The position numbers were made by a program, and so were the translations under genes. A model generated the notes under the pieces. It was given only the letters and a program-made list of their open reading frames with translations, had not been told where the DNA came from and made no database searches. A stretch of 64,000 nucleotides of DNA from Tetrahymena elliotti 4EA. Lineage: Eukaryota; Ciliophora; Oligohymenophorea; Hymenostomatida; Tetrahymenidae. Shown here one piece after another: positions 49,270 through 62,065 of this stretch (position 1 is its first letter; each line of letters opens with the position of its first letter). The stretch lies in contig AFXF02001633.1 in NCBI GenBank assembly GCA_000231825.2, positions 62,001 to 126,000 of the forward strand. Direction: 5' to 3'.

Positions 49270-51705
49270 TCACTAAAACAGTTAATTCAAATTCTAATGC
49301 TATTATTATTTTTGAAGTTATAAATGCAATTCCGCAAAGTTTTCTTAAGCAGAATTTTACTATATGGCAATGCCTGATTGTATTGTTTCAAGTAGTGATT
49401 GAGGTACCTAATTTATTGACATAGCACTCATATTGTTGTTTGCAGACATCATTTCTTATTTAGGTTAATACCTCACATATTACTTGGTTTATGGGTTAAG
49501 GACTATAATTTCATTACTCATCACATCATGGATCACCTAAGTAGATTATTACTATTAGGGCCACTATTATTATGGAGCCTGTTGTTGAAATTAAGGTAAC
49601 ATTTACTGTTATAATTAAAATATTTATTGGTTTGGTAGTAAATTGGGCATTTACAATAGAGGAGTCTATATTATTTGAAAGTTTTATTGTTATTATTACT
49701 ATTGTTATTGTTGTTGTTATAAAGCATTTATATTTATAGAGTAATTTGCATTTAAAAGTTATTAAGGAATATTTACTTGTTGCTAAAATTAGTTCATTAG
49801 CTAAGAGTTTTACTGAAGTGATTACAATTAAAGGTTTTGCAAAAGTAGTTAATTCATGTCAATTTAGCATTAAGATCCCATTTATTAGTTGATGAACTAG
49901 GGATTTAACTATTGAGCATTCACTATCATAGCAGTTTATAGGAAGGGATTTGCTTATTGCAATTTCTATTGTTATAAAAATTAATTGTTGTGGTTTATTT
50001 AGATAGCTGTTTAAGGAAGGAAAACTTGAGAGGAATTCTCTTCTTCACCTTTCATTTACTTTCTTAATCCAGGTTCGTAAACATTATATTCATTTTATTA
50101 TTCGTATTAGAAGGGTTGAACCGAATTCAAGCTAGGAATCTACAAATCAAAGTTCTTAGAATTTGCTGGCTTTGAAGCAGCTCCCTCAACAGTTTTTGGA
50201 GATTTGTAAACACTGCTGGGTTAAGTAAAACTGTTAGAACAGTCATCTTCATGCTTAATTGCCATTCTTTTGGATAAGTAGCTTGCATTTTAATTGCTAA
50301 TAGTTGCTCCGCTCTAAGCTTTGGTTCTCTCTTCATAGGGTAAGTGATCAAGCTAGTTTTATGTTATGTTTGACAGAGAACTAGTTATTATCTTAGGGGA
50401 AATGTCATATTCTTATTTTTTCTAGTTTTTCTGGATCATTGTGAGGGATTGTTATGAATTTGGAAGAGAATCCTTAACTGATTCAAAAAATTTTCCATCA
50501 GCCAATAATTTAGGTGCTGATAGAGCAGTCGCTAATCCCATAGATTAGGAGGATTGTGAAGTTAAAGCGGGTAATAAAGGGATTTCTTTAACGGCAGCGC
50601 ATGTTTAAGCAGAAGCTATTTATGAATTTACAGAGTTCTTTTGATAGACTTTTGAAAGATACTTTTAGGAGGAGTTGCTTAGATTTTGCAAATGGGAAAT
50701 TTGAGCTCTACGAGGTTTTCCTTCAGATGTCTTTGATTTTTTTCTTTTAAGAGGACAAAAAGAAAAGACATGAGACCAGAGGGAGTAAAAATCTGTGAAT
50801 TTAGTTTTGCGATCAGGATGCAAGCAATGCTCTAACAAAAGCAAGGCTGTCATTTTCTTACGGTATTAGGTTTGATAATCAATCGTATCTTTTTCTGCTT
50901 AGATATTTTCATGAATTATATTAAGTAAGAGCTAAACATAACCAGAAATTTTTCTTTTCTCCTAGAGAGACTCTAAGAAGTAATTTAAGAGGGTAATGTA
51001 GCGCTTTTTGAGTTAGCTGCCTTCTTCGCGCTCCATCTTGCTAGTAAGCTATTTGAAAACATCGCGCTTAAATTCAACTTAAAAATCACTGACTAGGAGT
51101 TCTGAAACATAGCATTCAAGAAAATAATTCATGACAGAATTTTAAAATTATTTATTCAAAGTATTGATATTCTTTCCTTGCCATTCAGTAGTGAGTCTTA
51201 TAATTTCATTTCCAATATTTTAAATGAGCTCATTGGTGATTCCACTGAAGTCAAGTATTGATTTGTACTTCTATTAAAGCTCATTTAAACAACAAGGATA
51301 TGTCTAATCTGAATTAATTTTTGTTTCGGGTTAATCAGAATTACAATTAATCATTTGAGAAATATTATTATTACTATTGCTATTTTCTTTTCTAGAGAAT
51401 GATCTATTCTATTTAATTTGGTTTTCAAATTTTATATCAGTAGCTTATTTGTTCGAAGAATTTAAGTCTTTTTCGGAATTGATAGATGAGTTTTCACTCA
51501 TCTCTTCATCTTATTGGTTCTAATCATTGGAAATAACCTAAGATTCTTTGCTCTTACTGGACTTTTAAACTGGTAGATTTTTCTTTTTATTTTGAGAAGT
51601 TTTAGTTGTATCTTAAACAGCGCTTATAAGTAAAATGGGACTTTAAGGTTTTTAAAGTGGAGTTGCTGAGCTGAGCTCTTCCTTGTTTGGTTCAAAAGAA
51701 TTCAT
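49270..51705 (-). CDS. Poly-Gln protein with a basic nuclear-type segment, function unknown
   Basis: A single uninterrupted frame from ATG 51705 to TGA 49270-49272 encodes 811 residues. The first about 120 residues are Ser/Asn/Lys-rich. Residues about 120-340 look globular (TNELIQNIGNEIIRLTTEWQ, VMNYFLECYVSELLVSDFQV, KMTALLLLEHCLHPDRKTKF). A basic cluster CPLKRKKSKTSEGKPRRAQ (about 322-340) resembles a nuclear localisation signal. The C-terminal third is Gln-rich, with a tract of about twelve Gln near 49690-49720 written with TAA, TAG and CAA codons mixed. The composition suggests a transcription or RNA-related factor (inference only). No domain family recognised. It has no introns and stands isolated in gene-poor DNA. 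Confidence 0.87.
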
Positions 51706-52867
51706 TTTTTTTGTGAATGAGAAGAAAATTGATGGTTTTTTATGTGAGCTAGAAATAATATTTACTAGAGGTTGAATAAGAGTGTGCTAGTAGAGGTGAT
51801 TTAAGGAATCTATTTATTGCTTTTTGCTGCAAATTTGTTTGAAGAAAATATGTGTAAGTAAAGAAATTACTATGTTATCAAAATCTCAAATTAAAGAGAT
51901 TTCAATTTTATATTTTTTTGGAGATATAGACAGATAGATAGATAGTATTTAAGCTGGAATAAACTGGAAACAAAAGAAAGTCCTTCACAATTTTAATCTT
52001 GAATCGTTTATGTTTCAATTTTTATTTGTAAAGATTATTCAAAGAATCAAGGATTTAGTTAGTAAGGAAAGAAAGCAAGCAAGCAATAAGAATTAGAGAA
52101 GAAGGAAAGATTAAATGTTTGTAAGATAAGATTAAAGTGAGTTTTTGAAGGTAAGATTTGATTATTGGTTCTCTGTAATAATTGAAGGTGTATTTTCAGC
52201 AATAGAGTAGAAATTACAAATTTAGAAGTGAGCCAATATTCTGACAAGTTGGTGTAAATTGATAGGTTAATGGATAGATTTTAAATTAAATTAAATGTTA
52301 AGATAGGAGATATCTTAAATTTTTTTATTTTTTTCTTAGAATTGTGTATTTTTTCAAATTATAAATATTTATATTTTATGAAATTAGCTTTCCCCACACA
52401 CTTTAATAATTAGAGAGGAGATTGATTCTATTTCTTTTCAATGAGAAAAACAATGTGAATATTTGTTAAATTAAGTCAAAGCAAAATTAAAGAGTGAATG
52501 AAGACTGGCAAGGAGGAGCTCTTTTATTAATTATCAAATAAAAAATCCATTTAAATGATAGATTAATTAAGAAGTCAAAAAAATGCAGGTATTATATGCT
52601 TTAGAGTAATTTCAATTATTTTATCAGTACAATCTGTTTTTCATGATCTCCATATTCCTAGTTTACCACAATATAGAAATCGCTAGTAATATTACTCAAT
52701 TATATCTCTAGAAAACAAGCACTTATTTTTAATTTTGTGTTAACTTATTCCAAAATTAATCGAAATCCAATACAAATTAATATAAACCAGCTACAAATTC
52801 AATTCTTATTACCATCTCTTCATTTTTCTCACATTAATGTTAAGTAGCAATTAAGAGATAATACTCT

Positions 52868-53040
52868 GAAAAAACTTTTGCATTTTCTATCCCTCACTAA
52901 GTACATTACTCTTTTGTCAAGAATCCAAAATACTAGAATGCATCTATGTTGGAATGCAAGATCAAGGATAAGCAACTCTTGCTGGTAATGAGTTTTATGG
53001 CACAGTACTTTCTAAGAAAATTAACATTTAGATTTTGTGA
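52868..53040 (+). pseudogene. Coding-like fragment, possible gene relic
   Basis: Between two TGA codons the frame reads ESKILECIYVGMQDQGQ then ATLAGNEFYGTVLSKKINIQ. The text is protein-like and GC-richer than its surroundings, with no start codon and no neighbouring exon found. It may be an isolated exon or a decayed gene. Confidence 0.25.
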
Positions 53041-53427
53041 TCAATTGATCAAAATTAGCCTTGCCCCTTAATTTCCATATTACTTACTTTTCTACCCACC
53101 CTATTATTTTTCCATAATTAGAAACTGAAAGAGCTTTATTTTATTATATGTCTTTTTTACTGCAACTCATAAAAAATTTAAATTAATTAGTACTATATAT
53201 TCAAAGTTTCTTTGTGCAAATTCTATTAAATTCTTTTGCAAAGAAAACTATTTATACTTAATATCTAGAAGTGATTAAAAATTTTTAACACATTACCCAC
53301 CTACTCAGACACACTCAAGCTCACCCCTAAGATATAATTTATATATTAATTAATCTAAGTAATTTACTTTTTCTAACCCTTAATTTTCATGATTACTATC
53401 TTTCATTAAATATCACGAGATGCACCC

Positions 53428-53527
53428 TTAATTATTTTCATACATTACCATTCTTAAAATTTTAAGGCTTTTATGATATATCTTAATTATTTTCGTACCT
53501 TACCATTCTTAAATTTTAAGGCTTTTG
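53428..53527 (+). repeat. Tandem duplication of about 50 bp
   Basis: CTTAATTATTTTCATACATT then ACCATTCTTAAAATTTTAAG and GCTTTT is followed directly by CTTAATTATTTTCGTACCTT then ACCATTCTTAAATTTTAAGG and CTTTT. The copies differ by a few bases. Confidence 0.85.
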
Positions 53528-53655
53528 TCAATATTATTTCTGATTACACATTAGGTCTTTGAAAGAATGCATTTCTTTCTACTTCTATATTTAAGTCTAT
53601 TTTTCAAATTAAATTCTGCTAAAACTTCTTAAATTCTTCACCAACTAAATTTTTA

Positions 53656-53690
53656 AATTTTGGTTTTTGGTTTTTGGTTTTTGATTTTTG
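53656..53690 (+). repeat. Short GGTTTTT heptamer repeat
   Basis: Three to four consecutive GGTTTTT units with a final GATTTTT. It differs from the Tetrahymena telomere repeat (GGGGTT). Confidence 0.85.
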
Positions 53691-55051
53691 AAGCATTGTT
53701 GAAAAAGTAAATTAAATTGGTTTATTTTTCTGACTAGCAAATGTTTCTTTAATGGACTAATAACTATCATTTATAATTGTTAAAGCTATAGTATGTCGAC
53801 CCTGAATAAAACTATTTTAAACTAATCTAACTAATCTAAATAAGAATGTGTAATCATCTTCACTCGCTATGAGTGGATTAATTGGTTGAGTTATCTATCA
53901 AACAATTAAATTTAATAAAACTTTCTATAAACACTAGAAATTTAGCAGAATCCTCACCAAATATGAATAAAAAGTTGATAAGGATTTGGTAGTGTGAAAC
54001 TTTTAGATAATTTGAGAAATTATGTGTAATCAGGAAGAAGTTTTCAAAAGATGAGAAATCAAGAATTAATGATATATTTAAATGATCCAAGCACCTTACT
54101 TGCTTTTGATTCGGAATTTAATTTATCGTTTTTTTTTTATTAAATTTAATATCACTAATTTAATCTTAAAAGGAAGTGAAAATTTTTTGAAAATATCGAA
54201 CATAATATTCTCAAAGAAAAGAGTTTACTTTGATAAGATTATTACAAATATAACTTCACTTTTGTTCTTCCTCTGTAACTATTTGATATATATTTTGTTT
54301 CTAAGACTTTCAAGAATGTTAAGAATCACAATTTTGATGAACCTCTAATTACTCAATTAGACAAATTTATTTTATCACTTTAAAATTCAAGTGTTTTTAG
54401 ATTTTTCGATCTTCTATTCTAACTAAATTTGTTCAAGAAAATACGCTTTTTAGATTTTTCTTCTTTTCATTGTAAACTATTAAAAATTTAGAAGTAAAGA
54501 ATTTTTGCTACTTTAGTTATCAATCACAAATTCTGCTAAATTGGTATCATTACATTTAATTTGTATTTGTTTTAATTAGAGTCATTTAAATATCACTTTT
54601 ATAGCTTACTTCATAAAACGGGTCTACTTATACTGATTTTTTTCTCTTTGGAGACTTAACTGTTTGCTTGTAGTAATAAAGCCAGCTTTCATTTTATTTT
54701 TTATTGCATGGGATTTAAAATTAATCTTTTATTTCTGCTATAAAATTCTCACAATTTTCTGTCAATTTGTGAATCAACATAAAAATTCTTACTTTTTTGC
54801 ATAATTTTTATTAAAATAAATGGACTAATATAATAATCTTCAAAGTAAAATATTTGTAAAACTTTTGAACAACAAGTGAGTGAGAAGAGAAAAGAAGTTG
54901 TGTAAAAAGAGCAAAATAAATAACATATGTATAGGAGGAAAAAATGTAATATTTTGGATCTATTAATTTTCAAGAAAAGGAATTCAAATATATTATTAAT
55001 GTATCTATTTCCACAGAATCTGCTAATATTGCTTGAAGGAAAACTTTGGAT

Positions 55052-55213
55052 ATGGGAATAGAAAAGTTGATAAATTCTAGATAATCTCTTGACAAAGAAA
55101 CAAAGGACATTCTAATAAATTTTAGGGATAGAAAGGAAAAACAAAAAGCAGAATTAGTTTCTCAAACTAATATTTTAAATGGATAACTTTTTAAATTTAA
55201 CAAGGTATTTTGA
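55052..55213 (+). pseudogene. Coding-like fragment, possible exon or relic
   Basis: ATG 55052 opens MGIEKLINSRQSLDKETKDI then LINFRDRKEKQKAELVSQTN, with in-frame TAG/TAA as Gln. A GTATTT donor-like site follows AAG near 55205, just before TGA at 55211-55213. A second open stretch (about 55285-55580) begins with NFLQPIIQVKLKQLFQF. The two could be exons of one small gene or remains of one. No family recognised. Confidence 0.27.
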
Positions 55214-55770
55214 TCAAATGAGTTTATGGCCACTATTAAAATTAAAGTTTGTATGAAATATAATTTTTATTATTACTTAATTTAAAGATCATTACTAAAG
55301 CAATGAATTTTCTCCAACCCATTATTCAAGTCAAACTAAAACAGCTATTTCAATTTGTATTTTTAAGATAAATTAACTATCTCAGTCAAGTTTAAAGATT
55401 TGTAGCTGTTAAGATTCAAAAATCTCAATTTTTTTAAAATAATCATTCTCTGATGAAAGTGATCATATACATTATTTTTTGCTTTTTAACCTAAATAAAT
55501 TGTCAACTTTCTAACCTGAGATCTACAAATAAATTGATTAGTATTTTCAGTTTTGTGAAAATGATTATCTATCAATGAATCCACTGATACTCGAGCAAAA
55601 GAGGTATTATTTATTGTTCTATATCCCGTTTTTGATAAAAAACAAAATATCCCCATTCCCAAAAAATATTTGTATATAATTTAGTTTAAAAATTTTAAGC
55701 TTACAACTAATTAAAAGATATAACAATCGTATTTAATTAGAGAAAGATTACTTTCACATCTAAAGTAAAT

Positions 55771-55941
55771 TCAGTATGTATATAACAATCCAACATAGAC
55801 ATTTGCAGGTGAAAAATTAAGGAAATCAATATTTTTCAACACTGCAGTATATTTAATTCTAGATACTACTAATTCAAAAAGATGAACATAATCAAATTCA
55901 TGCTGGTAAGGGAGCTTTACTCTTATATTAGTACATTTCAT
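55771..55941 (-). CDS. Doubtful small frame (56 codons)
   Basis: From ATG 55941 to TGA 55771-55773 the frame reads MKCTNIRVKLPYQHEFDYVH then LFELVVSRIKYTAVLKNIDF. Composition is protein-like, but length is short and there is no context. Chance is possible. Confidence 0.18.
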   Translation of the reverse strand: MKCTNIRVKLPYQHEFDYVHLFELVVSRIKYTAVLKNIDFLNFSPANVYVGLLYTY

Positions 55942-57200
55942 TCTTTTTTTCAACCTTCAAAATCAAATTTTGATGTAACACACCCAAAAAACCAAAAAAG
56001 AGATTTGAGATATTGCACGGTACAAAAATAAATTTTATTAAAAATGGATATCACTGTTCATTTAATATTATTAAGTATTTACATAAGATTTGTAAAAAAT
56101 GTTAAAAATTATTCAAAAGAGCTGCACTCCTCTTTGTTTATTTGAGGAAATAACTTTTTTAAATTTAGCAATTTCTTATCTCACTTCAAAAAATTAAATG
56201 GAAAGAATAAGTAAATTTTAATTTAGGATTGTTCTTCATCCAAAATAAAAAACTTTAATTGTCAAATACACCACTTTTGAATGAATTAAAAGTGAATTTC
56301 TTTGAATTAGTATAGCAATAATTTACACATTTCTTTTAATTAATAACAAAGGAAAGATGATTTTTTTTTAAAATTATCAAATACTTGATCGAACTTGATT
56401 CAGATAAATTTTTAAAAAATTCAATTACCTTCACCAGTTAATTATGAGTTATTTCAAAATAAGAATAAAATATCCATATTTTTAATTACTGACTTAAATC
56501 TTTAATGAATAATATTTGAAATAACCAATAATAAATCAAGCATTTAATCAATTTAGATGGTGAGAAAAAAAGTGTTTTTCTTCTTCTATAAAGTTGATGT
56601 TTTAACTGGAAAAAAAAAAATTTTTGTTCAGCTTGATTAATCTAGAAAGAGGCGCTTATGTAAGGAAGATTACAAAAGGTAGAATAAATATTTGATTCAT
56701 TATTTATGCTATTTTATTTAACATTTTGCTGGATATATTTTAGTACTTAAATTGGCTAATTATTTCTGCTTATTGCAGTAAACAAAGAAACTAAAAAAAC
56801 AAGAAGCTTAATTTTATTTAATGACTTAACAAATAAAAATAAAATCAAAGAATTTTATCAATCTTCTTTTGCATTATTTTATTTAAGCTAAATATTTAAT
56901 GAAATACTATATCAATAGAAACATTAAGAGACTTTTCAGTATTCTTTTTGAGTATTTTATGATTCCATCTTATCTTCTATACATTTGTAAGAATATTTCT
57001 AAATGAGTGATATGGATATTAAATTTCAAATACCTTTTATTTTCTTTTTTACACAATTATCCTTTTTAAATTCGGTCTTGTTATTTTGGTCATAATTTTA
57101 ATAAATTTGTGAATATTTTCTATTTTAAATTTTTCTCTTTTGTTCTAAAATTAAGGTATCCTAAAGCTGATTTAATTAGCTATTTATAAATAGGAAACAT

Positions 57201-57678
57201 TTGGATCAGTTGACTCTAGAGATAATTAATATTTTCTATTTAATATCTTGGAAAATATATCAAATATATATAGTAAACCAAAATATTAGGGTATATCTCT
57301 TATTTATACAGAATTTGAAATATAATAATTCAATTTACCTGAAATTATTTGAATATACTTTGTTTTTGAATAAACTTCTCCATTCAATGAATATCTTAAC
57401 AGAATTTAGAGACATTTCAAATTATATCGACCATAAATATTTTAAGGAAAAATTAATATTATTATTTTTTTATAATTTTTGTAGATAAATGAAATCTGAA
57501 TAGGTAATTTAAATGGATTACTTGGAAAAGCAGAATCGAATTGAAAACATATTACAAAGGAATTTTTCAATAGATTAAAGGCTTTTTTGCCCCATTTTTC
57601 CTTAAAAAAGATGAAGTGTTTCATTTCCAAAATTTACTAGAAATGCTATAAAAATTCAATTTTGGCATTGCTGCATGA
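57201..57678 (+). pseudogene. Coding-like fragments, probable gene relic
   Basis: A 95-codon stretch starting MDQLTLEIINIFYLISWKIY lacks any stop type. It is followed in another frame by KWITWKSRIELKTYYKGIFQ, then QIKGFFAPFFLKKDEVFHFQ, to TGA 57676-57678. The frame change without good splice sites suggests decay. No family recognised. Confidence 0.25.
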
Positions 57679-60600
57679 AACAAAAGTATTTAGCTAGTAT
57701 CTGTAAGATAAATAGAAAGCAAATAGTTTGCTGACCTTTATTAAAGTCTAAATTCTTTCCAATTTTCTTCTTTTTCATTTCATTAAAAACTGTGAATATT
57801 TTCTCTATACTTTTGAATGTTGTGAAAATTTAATTTATTTGATTGTATCAATTAATTTTTAGCAATATTAATTATCTTAAAGATGATGTTCTACTGTAAC
57901 GCTTCTTTGTTTTTCAGCTTGGAAATAATTTTCTAAAAAGAAACATACAAAAGCAATAACATTAAAGAGTGTTGAAGTACTTCAATTAGTAATTATTATC
58001 AAAAATTAATGAAATTTAATTTTTTTGGTAGATTTAACAAGATATAGATTAATAGTATTAGAAAAATTACAAACGACCTTTTATTATGATAATCAATTTT
58101 GACTACAGAAAAAAAAATAATACAGAATTTATCTGTAACTTTTGTTTAGATTATTTGAACTGTCTTCAAAATTAAATTTTTTTTACAGTAATTCAAGGGA
58201 ATCTCAAAATTTTATGAATACTTTAAAAATTAATTTCTGAATATAAAAGAAGCAGCAAGAGGTAATGCTTGGAAGAGTACATTAAATATCTAAAATTTAA
58301 GGTCAGTAAAATAGAAAACTAATACTAATATTTTGATCGCTACAAAATATTTGAGATTAAATAGAATAAAAACTTATTATTATTTAAAAAAATATGAAAG
58401 CAAAATCTTTTATCTATCCTATTTATTATTTGTTAATTAATAGAAAGAAAAAGCAAAATATATAAGCATAATCTAATAAAATGTTCACCGCACTTACATA
58501 AAGTAAATTGAAACAATTTTTGAAATGGTCTATTTCTTTCTTAATAATAATTAAAAAATCCAAAAGTATGGATGAAATAAAAGAATTATAATTTTTTTCC
58601 CTATTTCTTTTTCTTAAGATAGCTGGCTATTATACTTCTCTTTAAAAAAGGTTGGCTATTTTTACTTAAAATTGTATTACAATTTAAATAAAAAATTCCT
58701 TGTATTTATTTTTGGATAAAAAAATTTTTGCTCACTTAGAAATCCTCCCCATCTCTTTTTGGATGAAGGAAATATTAAATTTGGAGGGAGCTTTTAAAAA
58801 AGAAATACAAATGCTATATTTAATTTATGCGCCTAATGTTTGAATGTCTGTTCTTCTCTCAATTTTAATTTTGTTTCCTTTTGGCTTGATAGCTGTTTAT
58901 GATATTTAATTATTATCAATCAACATGGTTATTCAAAAAAAAATTTAAAGTTTTTGGTGATTAGATTTTATGACAATTTTCAAATTAAGTGATATTTAAC
59001 ATAGTCATAACCACCCGTTGAGGAGATTTAAATTTTATTGTTTTCAATTAAATACTTGAGGATTACATCTTGATGTCAATATTTCAAATCTATTATTATA
59101 ATGAAATAATTAATAAATTAATCATATGAATTTAAAGAGATAAAGATTCTAACGTATTACTATTCAAAATGCAAATAATTGATTAATATATTAACTTACT
59201 GCAAAATTAAAAGTTAATTTTTTTTTATATTTATTTTTAGTAGTAAAACGCTTAATGGAATAATAAATAAAATTTAACCTTTTCTACTTATTGCTTTATT
59301 TCTTGAAGGTACTCTATAACATTTAACTCACAACACTACTGCCCTCAAATTTTTTTTAAATTATTACTGGCAAGTAAAAATATTTTTGAGAATGTAATTA
59401 TATAAATTAATTCCATTTTTTTATCTCATCTATGATAACTTCATAACAGAAGCCAAAATTTTACTTGAATTAATTGTGATTTATTCTAAAAATTGCCCGT
59501 CAAATATTTACATGCAAAAAACTAAAGACTAGGCAGGCTCTTTTTTCAATAAGTAATGAAAATCTGATGTATTCATTTCAAATTTATGCAGAAATATTTT
59601 GAACAGTGCAAAAGTTAGAATATTATCACATATTTTTATTAATATGGCATGTAAATTTCAAATATTTTAATTAGAATAAAATTGTAACCAAAACTGCAAA
59701 ATTTTGTTACAGAATAATAATTTACTTTCCTTTTTTACTATCATATTTACCTTTTTCATATCAAGTTAAGTAATTTAATCTAACCTTGCTTTAAAATATT
59801 TAATCCCATGTATTATTTGATGCAAGCTGAGTTTTTTGTAAAATAAACAAAACCTTGGAAAATCTATTTACTCCACTAAAAGTTTGATAAATTAAAAGCC
59901 TCTATTTTTGTCCCTGAAATTTTTAAAATTAAAATGTATTATAGTAAGGCATCATTAATTTTATTTATTTTGATTAAAATAGAAGTTGTAGTATTTCTTA
60001 GAATAAACTTTAAATTTTTGTTTGAATTTTTTACACTAATATTGATGAAATTTTTCTCAAAAAGAATAGATTCTAAGCTAATTAAGAATTTTCTATTATT
60101 TTTTATTCCTTCAAAAATTATCCTCTTTCTTTTATTTTGCTTTTTGCTTTAATAAAACACCAAAAATTCAAAATATCAAAAAAGTATTTGTTTATTCGAG
60201 ATTACAATTATTAATCAAAAAATAGCTAAATATATTTTTATTAAAAAATAGTAGGAAATATGATACTCTGAACTAAATAGGCAAATATGATCATTCTTGT
60301 ATTTTATTTTACATCAAGACGAGCATTTAAATTCTTTTTCAATCAATTCTCCAAAAATAAAAAAAAAATTTCTAGATTTATTATTGATTCAAAAGATTGA
60401 TATTTTTAGTTATGCCTAAAATTTTCTTAGGTATTGAACTATTTCTGAAAAATTTTCAATTTAAATTTGGTGGTAATAACTTTATATCTGAATGAGATAT
60501 TCACCAAAAAACTAAAGCACAAATTGAAATAAAAGTATCTAAAATTAAATAATACACAGCCAGCGTTCCTAAATATTCATGTTTGAATAAATTTCAAACC

Positions 60601-61394
60601 CTAGCCGCTTGCTTACCTATTATTATTGTCAAAGTTTATTCTCAGAATTTATCAAAGTGAAATATAACTCACAGATAGAAATTTATTTGTAAAGTAACAT
60701 AATTTTTGTAAAGTTTTAACAATTATCACTAATAACAATCATAGTTATAATTTCCATATGTTTACTGTTTTTATTTCTTTGTTTGTTCATTGATGATAAA
60801 TATCTGAATAAAATTTATATTCTTCTATTCCTTTCAAATAAGACTCTCTCAAAAAGAAATTACTTGCTTTTTAATCAATTAATTTGTGCTAAATTTTATT
60901 TTATCAACTATTTGTCTATTTATGAAAGATAACTATTGGAAAATCTAAATTTGTTAAATCTAATGGGAGAGAGAATGCTTGCTACTTGTCTCTTTTATTT
61001 GATTTTTAACCTAAGATCCCTCATTTAACTTGATTATATTTAGAATCTTTCTTTGAAGTTGGCTTGCCTGAGTGTTACATTTATTTAAAAAAATTTCTTC
61101 TAAAGACCTTTAAAGAGTCAGAAGAAGAAATATTGTTTTGAGAAATAAAAAGAACTCCAAAGAATATTTGCTAAAACTTGAAATATTAGTAAGCTATTTT
61201 AATCTGAGCAAATTAAAACAGAAAAATACTGACATTCTAACAACCAAAGAAGCTGAAATTGTTTGTTTAATGTTTTTCCGAATAAATTAAAATTACTCTT
61301 AAATATTTTTCAATTCTAAATTTTGTTTTCAATCACTCTAAAAGAAGTATTTACAAGTATTTATTAAATACTTGACAAAAATTAACTAAATAAA

Positions 61395-62065
61395 ATGCTT
61401 AATATCAAGAAACAAACAAATAAGATCACAATTAAATGTACTTAAAAATCATTCAAAAATATGTGGATAATAGACACTCAACCCTTGAATTCAGCAAAAA
61501 GAGGAAAATTCTAAAGTGAATACTTTACAGCATAAAAACTATTAACAAAAAATTTTAATATTTCCAAAAAGTTTAGTATTAATTATATGGAATGTAATCT
61601 TTCGGGACTTCTTGAATAAAGCTAAATATTAAAGACTTATTTACAGTGCTTATTACGAATTTGATGAATTCCACATTTGCATGTAAGATCAGTTATAAAC
61701 AAGAATTGATAATTTAAGCAACCTTAGAAAAGTAATAAAAAATATTTCTAATTTGAGTTACGAATGCGATTTTCAAGATATTTTTTTAAAATTAAAACGC
61801 TTTTAAAAGATTTAAGATTGAATCATGTAAGAAGAAAGATATTTGAAAGATTTGTTTCTGACTAAAAAAAGGAAGGGTGTTTAAATTTGAGTGATTTTAA
61901 CATTTACAAATATATGAAATGGATGGTAAATATTTTTAAATTAAATTAAATAATGATTGAGTAGAGATTAATAAACAATTTTTTCAACAGATATTTAGGG
62001 CAGCTGCATATGATTAAGTATTTAAAAAGAATTTGTATTTTTGTCAGGTTTTTGAGATTACTTGA
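61395..62065 (+). pseudogene. Frameshifted gene relic with a surviving intron
   Basis: An ATG at 61395 opens 89 codons (MLNIKKQTNKITIKCTQKSF and onward to TGA 61662-61664). Before that stop, another frame takes over with FRDFLNKAKYQRLIYSAYYE, FDEFHICMQDQLQTRIDNLS and NLRKVIKNISNLSYECDF. At a run of seven T near 61780 a further frame continues KTLLKDLRLNHVRRKIFERF then VSDQKKEGCLNLSDFNIYKY. A clean GT-AG intron (61926-61990, phase 0) then leads to IFRAAAYDQVFKKNLYFCQV and TGA 62063-62065. Two frame jumps plus a preserved intron fit a decaying gene rather than chance. Family unknown; I do not attempt to restore it. Confidence 0.4.

Noticed and set aside
54082..54348. 88-codon plus-strand frame MIQAPYLLLIRN
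   Set aside because: Hydrophobic AT-biased composition and no splice partner; a competing frame in the same DNA looks equally protein-like.
59934..60152. 72-codon plus-strand frame rich in Phe, Ile and Leu
   Set aside because: Composition is that of AT-rich DNA, no TGA closes it sensibly, and no context supports a gene.
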